DNA of 6,129 nt from an uncultured Prevotella sp. (lineage in GTDB: Bacteria > Bacteroidota > Bacteroidia > Bacteroidales > Bacteroidaceae). Below, piece after piece: positions 1 through 6,051 of the stretch (its first letter is position 1; every line of letters begins with the position of its first letter). The position numbers and the translations under genes were made by a program. The notes beneath the pieces are model-generated. The model did not search any database. It saw only the letters and a program-made list of their open reading frames with translations, and had not been told where the DNA came from. Location: NCBI GenBank assembly GCA_934230115.1, contig CAKQEI010000098.1, forward strand, positions 1-6,129, read 5' to 3'.

Positions 1-188
1 GCCTCTGTAGAAGTATCGCTCAAGAAGTAAATAGCCTGTTCTTGACTATTCACAAGATATTTGATGAGCGTAGATTTTCCTATTCTGCGACGACCATATA
101 TAACGATAAATTGGGTGTTCTCTCGTTTCAGAGCTTCTGTTATTCGGTCTGTCTCCGCCTTTCTATCTATTAATCTATTATATTCCAT
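1..188 (-). CDS. AAA-family ATP-binding protein (archaeal ATPase-like), N-terminal part only
   Basis: The reverse strand opens with ATG at 188 and reads 62 codons without a stop before running off the left edge, so only the N-terminus is present. It begins MEYNRLIDRKAETDRI and continues to a Walker A segment, IYGRRRIGKSTLIKYL (about residues 31-46), in which the GKST lysine and Ser/Thr that bind nucleotide phosphates are intact. A short N-terminal helix followed by 'F-I-V-I-Y-G-R-R-R-I-G-K-S' is the usual opening of the ATPase_2/DUF234 group of bacterial and archaeal ATPases. These are often several hundred residues long with a C-terminal nuclease-like domain, which would lie outside the window. 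A Bacteroidota -7 box sits 29 bp upstream of the start inside a palindrome. The family has no settled cellular role, and defence or mobile-element association is inference only. Confidence 0.85.
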   Translation of the reverse strand, partial: MEYNRLIDRKAETDRITEALKRENTQFIVIYGRRRIGKSTLIKYLVNSQEQAIYFLSDTSTE

Positions 189-205
189 AATGTTAAGCCT
201 TAATT

Positions 206-242
206 ATTATCGTTCACAAAGATAATCTTTCTGAACGATAAT
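206..242. repeat. 37-bp near-perfect palindrome over the promoter of the left-edge ATPase gene
   Basis: The two 11-nt outer arms, ATTATCGTTCA (206-216) and TGAACGATAAT (232-242), are exact reverse complements. Inside them AAAGAT (218-223) and ATCTTT (225-230) pair around the central A224. The only mismatch is C217 against C231, so 17 of 18 position pairs are complementary. It overlaps the minus-strand -7 box and lies 18 bp before the ATPase start codon. It could be an operator for a dimeric regulator, a cruciform or RNA hairpin, or the remnant of a small inverted-repeat element. The sequence does not decide among these. Confidence 0.9.
217..224 (-). promoter_or_regulatory. Bacteroidota -7 box for the left-edge ATPase gene
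   Basis: On the minus strand the sequence reads TATCTTTG, a full match to the Bacteroidota primary-sigma -7 consensus TAnnTTTG, followed by TGAACG. It predicts transcription starting roughly 20-25 nt before the ATG at 188. No convincing TTTG -33 box is found at 19-21 bp spacing, so the promoter may be weak or activator-dependent. The mismatch that breaks the surrounding palindrome (217 versus 231) and its centre base are the positions that make this strand, and not the other, fit the consensus. Confidence 0.6.
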
Positions 243-457
243 TCCAGATATTTGAGCAACAATTAGTTGCTTGTTATTGTTATTTAACTATTAATCGGAA
301 TCATTAAGTAGTATTTGCATGTTCTTTACTGGATTTAAGGTTGCCGTCAAACTAAAATTTATAGTGTCACGGAATGGCCGTTCAACGACACGGAACGGAG
401 ATTTCATAGGCAAAGATTGGAATGCTAAGATTACAGGCTATTTCTATATAAAGTTGC
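243..457. other. Gene-free stretch between the two minus-strand ATPase genes
   Basis: No reading frame with coding character is seen. It contains a small hairpin, AGCAAC (255-260) / GTTGCT (266-271). It also holds a weak plus-strand promoter-like pair, TTTG (314-317) and TAAGGTTG (336-343, one mismatch to TAnnTTTG) with an 18-bp spacer. Around 364-398 a small repetitive patch has ACGGAATGG (369-377) repeated as ACGGAACGG (390-398), and CCGTTC (378-383) facing GAACGG (393-398). Upstream of the stem-loop at 458 nothing else stands out. A small untranslated RNA running from about 350 to the stem-loop is possible but only inferred. Confidence 0.5.
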
Positions 458-505
458 AAGCCCGACAAGAGTGACGCATGTGCTTACTTCTTGTCGGGCT
501 TATAT
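458..505. terminator. Stem-loop terminator beyond the ATPase-nuclease gene, possibly bidirectional
   Basis: AAGCCCGACAAGA (458-470) and TCTTGTCGGGCTT (489-501) form a perfect 13-bp stem around an 18-nt loop, and a G-T pair can extend it by one. On the minus strand it begins 21 bp after the stop codon of the ATPase-nuclease gene, a position expected for its terminator. The T-rich tail, however, is better on the plus strand (TTATATTTTCT) than on the minus strand (GCAACTTTATAT). The large loop and interrupted T-tract make intrinsic efficiency uncertain. Its left arm plus one base recurs at 3233-3246. Confidence 0.7.
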
Positions 506-522
506 TTTCTACAACTGAACCA

Positions 523-2106
523 TTAGTCCTCAATCACTTCCTCCCAATCTACCAACCCTTTCCCTTTCTCATCCAGTTCCACAGCCAGTCCAATAGCTTT
601 TCGCTTGTCTGCCTTGAAGGGTTCCATATATTGGTTTGCGATAATTTGTTTCTTTGCAGCAGCCATTCCACCGTTGTTTCTCAGTTTTAGTTCTATCACA
701 TATATATATTTATATGAAGAGGCAACAATGTCTATTCTGCCAGTAGCAAGCATGTGCTCCACTTCTACACGGAAGCCGATAGCATTGAGAATGCTGCTGA
801 TAATAAGGCGGTAACGCTCTTCCATATCCATCGAGGCAAGCTTCTTGTTGCTGTATGGCACGTCTGCGATGAGAGCCTTTAATGTCTTCTTTGCTTCGTC
901 TAATTGTCCTGTGCCCAATTGGCGAAACAATGATGCTTGTAGCGATTCTATTTCAGGCTCCGCTCTCATAGTCAATGTTGGAAGTACCATATCATAGAGT
1001 GCTTGTTTCACTTCCTCATTAGGAAATCCCAGTATATATCCAAATTCATCAGCGTGCTTGATGGTCAAGTATCCCGACTGATAAAGGAACAGTTCGGCAC
1101 CACCATCTGTCACGTCTGAGGTTTCGAGTGTATTGCGAAGGATAGAGCAATTGTCAAATCTGCCCAGTCTTAGTTCCATGTCGCTTACAAACTTGGGTAG
1201 CAGACTTGTAGCTCCTGATGCAGCCCAGTAGTTGCTCACTCTTTTATGCTTCAGCGCGTTGATAAAACTGAAAGGGTTGTATATTTCCGTCATGTTAGTG
1301 TCGCAGAAGTGATAACCGTCGTAGTATTCCTTCAATCGCTTGTGTGCCTCTTGTTCGGTCCAGCGGTTGGCTTCGGCCAACAATCTTATTTCTTCTGTGA
1401 AATGCTCTGTTATCTCCTGTTCTGTAATACCGCATATAGTGGCATATTCAGGAAGGAAACTGATGTTTGTAAGGTTGTTCAACACAGAGAACAGAGATAT
1501 TTGTGTAAACTTCGTAATGCCAGTAATAAATACAAACTTCTCGTATTTTGTGGCAGACTTCAACACGGCAAACACATTGCGGTAGACTTTCGAGCATCCT
1601 TCATGTTCGGGAGTGTTCCAGGAGTGTTGAAGAGGTGAGTCATATTCGTCTATAAGCACAGCGACACGCTGCCCCGTCTGTTCGTAGGCAGCTTCAATAA
1701 TGTTGCTGAATCTTACGGTAAGTGAGTCCTCTTTTGTGGATACGATATTATATAACTTTTCGTATTTCTTAAATATATTGTTAAGATACGACTCTATCTC
1801 GAAAGCGGTGTCTCCGCCTTCGCTCATGTCAAGCCGTATGACGGGATATTTGGTCCAGTCATGCTCCAATTCCATTATTTTCAGTCCCTCAAAGAGTTCC
1901 CTTCTTCCTTCAAGATACATCTGTAGTGTATCGACAAGAACCGATTTGCCGAATCTGCGAGGACGACTAAGGTAGTTGTACTTGTCTCCTCTATTCACCA
2001 TATACCATACTTCCTCGGTCTTGTCAACATAAGCATATCCCTCCTCCCTAATTTCTTGAAAGGATTGTATGCCCACAGGTAATTTCCTATGCTTGAGGTT
2101 TGCCAT
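523..2106 (-). CDS. AAA-ATPase-like protein with C-terminal PD-(D/E)XK nuclease domain
   Basis: This 527-residue protein has the layout of the AAA-ATPase_like / DUF1703-type family that is abundant in Bacteroidales. The N-terminus has the family's opening, LPVGIQSFQEIREEGYAYVD (residues 9-28). A Walker A variant SRPRRFGKSVL follows at 47-57, with Lys54-Ser55 intact and Arg in place of the usual first Gly, which is normal for this family. A Walker B, VAVLIDEYDSPL, lies at 148-159 (Asp153-Glu154). The C-terminal domain carries a complete PD-(D/E)XK signature: GRIDIVA with Asp459, then IELK with Glu472 and Lys474, and a downstream Q-x4-QY (487-493). The protein is therefore predicted to be a cytoplasmic NTPase joined to a metal-dependent nuclease fold; no signal peptide or membrane segment is seen. 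Its length is normal for the family. The start at 2106 fits a -7 box 25 bp upstream and gives the expected N-terminus. It is divergent from the Rpn-type gene. Biological role is unknown; selfish-element or defence roles are inference. Confidence 0.92.
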   Translation of the reverse strand: MANLKHRKLPVGIQSFQEIREEGYAYVDKTEEVWYMVNRGDKYNYLSRPRRFGKSVLVDTLQMYLEGRRELFEGLKIMELEHDWTKYPVIRLDMSEGGDTAFEIESYLNNIFKKYEKLYNIVSTKEDSLTVRFSNIIEAAYEQTGQRVAVLIDEYDSPLQHSWNTPEHEGCSKVYRNVFAVLKSATKYEKFVFITGITKFTQISLFSVLNNLTNISFLPEYATICGITEQEITEHFTEEIRLLAEANRWTEQEAHKRLKEYYDGYHFCDTNMTEIYNPFSFINALKHKRVSNYWAASGATSLLPKFVSDMELRLGRFDNCSILRNTLETSDVTDGGAELFLYQSGYLTIKHADEFGYILGFPNEEVKQALYDMVLPTLTMRAEPEIESLQASLFRQLGTGQLDEAKKTLKALIADVPYSNKKLASMDMEERYRLIISSILNAIGFRVEVEHMLATGRIDIVASSYKYIYVIELKLRNNGGMAAAKKQIIANQYMEPFKADKRKAIGLAVELDEKGKGLVDWEEVIED

Positions 2107-2130
2107 AGTCTTCTCGTTTTGTTACGCTCA

Positions 2131-2138
2131 CAAAGATA
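2131..2138 (-). promoter_or_regulatory. Bacteroidota -7 box for the ATPase-nuclease gene
   Basis: The minus strand reads TATCTTTG followed by TGAGCG, a full TAnnTTTG match 25 bp upstream of the ATG at 2106, implying a leader of about 20 nt. The surrounding sequence, TTATCTTTGTGAGCG, is nearly the same as that before the left-edge ATPase gene (TTATCTTTGTGAACG), suggesting a shared promoter type. As there, no good -33 box is visible at the usual spacing. Confidence 0.6.
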
Positions 2139-2266
2139 AGCAAAAATAATGGATTGCATTAATATATTACAAAATATATTTATTGATAATTGTCTGCAAG
2201 CTGAATATGTCGGGCTTATAGCATTAAGAATAAAATTCATATTCATAAAGTTTAACTTTAAAAATG

Positions 2267-2297
2267 TTGTTGGTCTGTTATAAAATATGTATCTTAG
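2267..2297 (+). promoter_or_regulatory. Promoter for the Rpn-family gene
   Basis: TTG (2267-2269) is separated by 20 bp from TATCTTAG (2290-2297), which matches TAnnTTTG at all but one position. Spacing and sequence fit the Bacteroidota primary-sigma promoter, with a predicted start near 2303 and a leader of about 28 nt before the ATG at 2332. The 225-bp spacer it lies in is very AT-rich and serves both divergent genes; no dyad operator between the two promoters was recognised. Confidence 0.6.
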
Positions 2298-2331
2298 CAC
2301 AAATTAATAACAATAATCCCCTGTTGGCAAT

Positions 2332-3219
2332 ATGAGATATTTGGACCCGAAGGCCGATTTGACCTTCAAGAAGATATTTGGCGAACACAAAGACTTGCTT
2401 ATGAGTCTGCTTAACGCTTTGTTACCACTTGAAAAAGACAGACAAGTGGAGAGTTTGGAATATTTGCCTGCTGAACTTGTACCCGACCTTCCTTTGGGAA
2501 AGAACAGTATTGTAGATGTGAGATGTAAGGATAAGAAAGGACGTCAGTTTATTGTGGAGATGCAGATGATATGGACACCTGCTTTTCAGCAGCGTGTGCT
2601 TTTTAATGCGTCAAAAGCATTTGTACGCCAACTAAAGCGCAACCGTAAATATGAACTGCTGCAACCTGTATATTCTCTTAATCTCGTCAACGAGTCATTC
2701 ATGAATGATTATCCAGATGAATTTATACATAATTACAATATTGTACATGAACTTCATAGTGACAAGATAATAGATGGTCTACATCTTACATTTGTTGAGT
2801 TACCCAAATTTAAGCCACATTCTATTGCCGAACGCAAGATGGCTGTACTATGGCTGCGCTTTCTAACAGAAATAAATGAGGATACAACAATAGTGCCTGA
2901 AGAACTATTGGATAACCCTGAAACATCCAAAGCTCTCAAGGAAGTAGAGGAGTCAGCCTATACAGAACAGGAGATTGATGCCTATGAGGACTTCTGGGAT
3001 AAGCTTGGTGCTGAACGTCTATTATTGGTTGACTCTAATAATATAAGCCTTGAGAAAGGATTGGCTCTGGGTAGGGAAGAGGGACGTGCGGAAGGCTTGG
3101 CTCAAGGTCGTGCGGATAGCCTTGCTGAAGTGGCAAGAGCAATGCTTGCAAAGGGTATGGATGCAGCGACTATATTTGAGCTTACAGGTTTGAAGGATAC
3201 TGACATAGCAAGTCTTTAG
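2332..3219 (+). CDS. Rpn family / PDDEXK_2 nuclease ('recombination-promoting nuclease / putative transposase')
   Basis: The 295-residue product opens with the family hallmark YLDPKADLTFKKIFGE (residues 3-18). It then has the PD-(D/E)XK core of this group: IVDV with Asp62 and, 14 residues on, VEMQ with Glu76 and Gln78. An ExQ pair in place of ExK is normal for Rpn proteins. The middle (about 80-175) matches the family's mixed alpha/beta nuclease domain. The tail has a charged Gly/Glu/Arg repeat, GREEGRAEGLAQGRA (about 247-261), and a short helical end with LAKGMDAATIFELTGL, also typical. Rpn proteins are metal-dependent DNA endonucleases; RecA-independent recombination and, in enteric bacteria, anti-phage toxicity restrained by a C-terminal product from an internal start have been described for relatives. 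No transposon ends are visible, so calling it a transposase is not supported here. Length is normal and the gene intact. An 11-bp repeat array begins 30 bp after its stop. Confidence 0.92.
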   Translation: MRYLDPKADLTFKKIFGEHKDLLMSLLNALLPLEKDRQVESLEYLPAELVPDLPLGKNSIVDVRCKDKKGRQFIVEMQMIWTPAFQQRVLFNASKAFVRQLKRNRKYELLQPVYSLNLVNESFMNDYPDEFIHNYNIVHELHSDKIIDGLHLTFVELPKFKPHSIAERKMAVLWLRFLTEINEDTTIVPEELLDNPETSKALKEVEESAYTEQEIDAYEDFWDKLGAERLLLVDSNNISLEKGLALGREEGRAEGLAQGRADSLAEVARAMLAKGMDAATIFELTGLKDTDIASL

Positions 3220-3232
3220 AGCTTGATATATA

Positions 3233-3246
3233 AAGCCCGACAAGAG
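3233..3246 (+). repeat. 14-bp repeat shared with the stem-loop at 458
   Basis: AAGCCCGACAAGAG here is identical to 458-471 in the same orientation, and its first 13 bases are the reverse complement of 489-501. It starts 13 bp after the Rpn stop codon. Unlike the copy at 458, no complementary arm (TCTTGTCGGGCTT) was found downstream, so it cannot form the same terminator hairpin. It is either half of a broken terminator or one of a pair of direct repeats around the two nuclease genes. Confidence 0.8.
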
Positions 3247-3248
3247 GG

Positions 3249-3556
3249 TGTCCCGAACGCATCTCGAAGGCATCCCGAACAATTCTCGTTAGCCGTTCGA
3301 TAGTTTTTCGATAGTTCCTCGTTCGTTCCTCGTTCGTTTCTCGTTCGTTTCTCGTTCGGTCTTCGTTCATCCTTCGTTCTGCCTTCGTTCATCCTTCGAT
3401 TGCCGAACGAAGATCGAACGAAGAACGAACGAAGAACGAACGAAGAACGAACGAAGGCAGATCGAGTTCATTATGGAGGATGAACGAAGGTACAACGAAG
3501 GATGAGCGAATGTGGAACGAATGATGAACGAACGTGGAGCGAAGGCAGAACGACAC
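3249..3556. repeat. 28-unit tandem array with exact 11-bp period
   Basis: Cut every 11 bases from 3249, the sequence gives 28 units with no insertions or deletions. Bases 6-7 are CG in 27 of them; unit 21 (3469-3479) has TG instead. Units 7-13 are TTCGTT-like (for example TTTCTCGTTCG at 3337 and 3348, GTCTTCGTTCA at 3359). Units 15-19 and 22-28 are AACGAA-like (for example ACGAACGAAGA at 3425 and 3436, ATGAACGAAGG at 3480), so orientation flips between units 14 and 15, exactly at the array midpoint. Units 1-3 are of the CCGAAC kind. The period is not a multiple of three and the units contain no stop in any frame, which explains the spurious short frames here; it is not coding. It lies between the Rpn gene and the groES promoter. 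Function unknown: possible roles are a protein-binding array phased with the DNA helix, a structured RNA or transcription barrier, or slippage-expanded sequence. Confidence 0.92.
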
Positions 3557-3586
3557 ATAACAGACTGAAAATTTGGCAGACACGTA

Positions 3587-3600
3587 TGACAGATTTGTCA
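3587..3600. promoter_or_regulatory. Dyad upstream of the groES promoter, candidate activator site
   Basis: TGACA (3587-3591) and TGTCA (3596-3600) form a 5-bp inverted repeat around GATT. Its centre is about 55 bp upstream of the -24 element at 3647. Sigma-54 promoters need an upstream-bound AAA+ activator, usually at paired or dyad sites, so this is a reasonable candidate. The match is short, and the usual distance (about 80-150 bp) is somewhat larger, so the call is inference. Confidence 0.35.
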
Positions 3601-3646
3601 CCCTTAATAATCATATACCAAGCAAAACCTCGTTTCTTTAAGTTTT

Positions 3647-3662
3647 TGGCACGCTTTTAGCT
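3647..3662 (+). promoter_or_regulatory. Candidate sigma-54 (-24/-12) promoter of the groES-groEL operon
   Basis: TGGCACGCTTTTAGCT matches the RpoN consensus TGGCACG-N4-TTGCW with the invariant GG (3648-3649) and GC (3660-3661) at the correct spacing and one mismatch (A for T before the GC). The predicted start is near 3673, giving a leader of about 70 nt. No CIRCE element (TTAGCACTC-N9-GAGTGCTAA) was found. A Bacteroidota sigma-70-type reading is less good: TTTG at 3645-3648 with a poor -7 box ending in GTTTG at 3668-3672. Confidence 0.5.
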
Positions 3663-3686
3663 ATAACGTTTGTGAGCGGTTTTAAA

Positions 3687-3699
3687 AACGGATGCCGTT
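3687..3699 (+). other. Small hairpin in the predicted groES leader
   Basis: AACGG (3687-3691) and CCGTT (3695-3699) form a 5-bp stem around ATG, about 45 nt before the groES start. It would be in the 5' leader if transcription begins near 3673. An RNA role, such as temperature sensing or message stability, is possible, but nothing in the sequence establishes it, and the start codon itself is in an open A-rich stretch. Confidence 0.35.
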
Positions 3700-3743
3700 C
3701 ATAAACAACATCAGAATAATAAAAATTTAAAAACATAAGAATT

Positions 3744-4015
3744 ATGAACATTAAACCATTAGCAGACAGAGTGCTTGTACTTCCTGCACAGGCAGAAGAA
3801 AAAGTTGGCGGAATCATCATTCCTGATACAGCAAAAGAGAAACCGCAGCACGGTACTATCGTTGCCGCTGGCAATGGCACTAAGGATGAGGAAATGATTC
3901 TTAAAGAAGGTGACGAGATTCTCTACGGCAAATATTCAGGCACAGAGCTTGAGGTTGAGGGTACAAAATACCTCATCATGCGTCAAAGCGACGTTCTCGC
4001 CGTAGTTCAGAAGTA

Positions 4016-4016
<1 letters not shown>
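3744..4016 (+). CDS. groES: Co-chaperonin GroES (Cpn10)
   Basis: This 90-residue protein matches the GroES family over its whole length. It starts [13 protein letters not shown] (residues 2-14), continues with the flexible mobile loop at about 17-34 that holds the chaperonin-contacting hydrophobic tripeptide within [10 protein letters not shown] (21-30), and ends [15 protein letters not shown]. Seven copies form the dome that caps the GroEL ring in the ATP state and encloses a folding substrate in the cytoplasm. The ATG at 3744 gives the standard family N-terminus; the leader before it is A-rich with no Shine-Dalgarno sequence, as usual in Bacteroidota. groEL follows after 84 bp on the same strand with no terminator between, so the two form one operon, apparently driven from the region at 3647-3662. 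Confidence 0.98.
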
Positions 4017-5732
<1,716 letters not shown>

Positions 5733-5764
5733 TGTCCGTGTAGACAATAGAACTAAAATAAACC

Positions 5765-5815
5765 AACGACGGTTTGCAGGTGCTTCAACGCATTTGCAGA
5801 CCGTCGTTTTTTTTT
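5765..5815 (+). terminator. Rho-independent terminator of groES-groEL
   Basis: AACGACGGT (5765-5773) pairs with ACCGTCGTT (5800-5808). The helix continues inwards through TTGCA/TGCAG and GGTGC/GCATT pairs, giving about 19 pairs including three G-T, around a 6-nt loop (TTCAAC, 5784-5789). A run of nine T follows (5807-5815). It starts 32 bp after the groEL stop, and stem, loop and T-tract are all canonical. Confidence 0.95.
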
Positions 5816-5907
5816 GAGGGTCCATCTTGAATATGGAGTGATAGGATGTTTTAAAGGTTTTTGTAACGTAATTTTCTAAACAATCGTTAATTGCGAAAAA
5901 TTATCTA

Positions 5908-5917
5908 CCCCCCCCCC
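5908..5917. repeat. C10 homopolymer flanked by CTA/TAG
   Basis: Ten consecutive C lie in otherwise AT-rich noncoding DNA, immediately bordered by CTA (5905-5907) and, after G, TAG (5919-5921), so CTAC and GTAG are inverted around the run. Long C/G runs are prone to slippage and in some bacteria tune promoters by phase variation; here it is about 100 bp upstream of the promoter at 6021. The exact count could also be a sequencing or assembly uncertainty. Confidence 0.85.
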
Positions 5918-6020
5918 GTAGTTTGTTGATAAAATTTAAAAAGTATTGGTATTACCGCTTTTGATTTATAAAAACTCTGAAAAAACTTTTGTTTTCCGCA
6001 TAAAAAAAACTAAAAAATAC

Positions 6021-6051
6021 TTTGTGGTATCATTTATTGTTGCTACATTTG
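6021..6051 (+). promoter_or_regulatory. Strong Bacteroidota promoter for a downstream gene
   Basis: TTTG (6021-6024), a 19-bp spacer and TACATTTG (6044-6051) match the Bacteroidota primary-sigma consensus at every specified position. Transcription would begin near 6056-6058 and run to the right out of the window. GTTGC (6039-6043) and GCAAC (6051-6055) form a 5-bp dyad exactly bracketing the -7 box, which could be a repressor site. The A-tracts just upstream could act as an UP-like element. Confidence 0.8.

Noticed and set aside
361..400. CGGAA/CGTTC-rich patch as an outlying copy of the 11-bp array
   Set aside because: CG dinucleotides here are spaced 9, 7, 5 and 5 bp apart, not 11, so only base composition is similar.
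1995..2300. 101-residue minus-strand frame overlapping the start of the ATPase-nuclease gene
   Set aside because: It runs through the AT-rich divergent promoter region and overlaps the real gene in another frame, with no domain or promoter support.
2332..3219. Treating the Rpn-type gene as the transposase of an insertion sequence
   Set aside because: No terminal inverted repeats abut the gene and no target duplication was found tightly around it; the family name is historical, and the fold is a PD-(D/E)XK nuclease.
3249..3556. Reading the repeat array as CRISPR
   Set aside because: Units are 11 bp with no distinct spacers, the orientation flips in the middle, and no cas gene is present.
3367..3601. 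Short minus-strand frames of 63 and 70 residues within and beyond the array
   Set aside because: The 11-bp units contain no stop codons on either strand, so frames open by composition; the proteins are merely Arg/Ser/Phe repeats of the unit and have no family resemblance.
3557..3743. HrcA-CIRCE operator before groES
   Set aside because: Neither TTAGCACTC nor GAGTGCTAA, nor a close variant with the 9-bp gap, is present.
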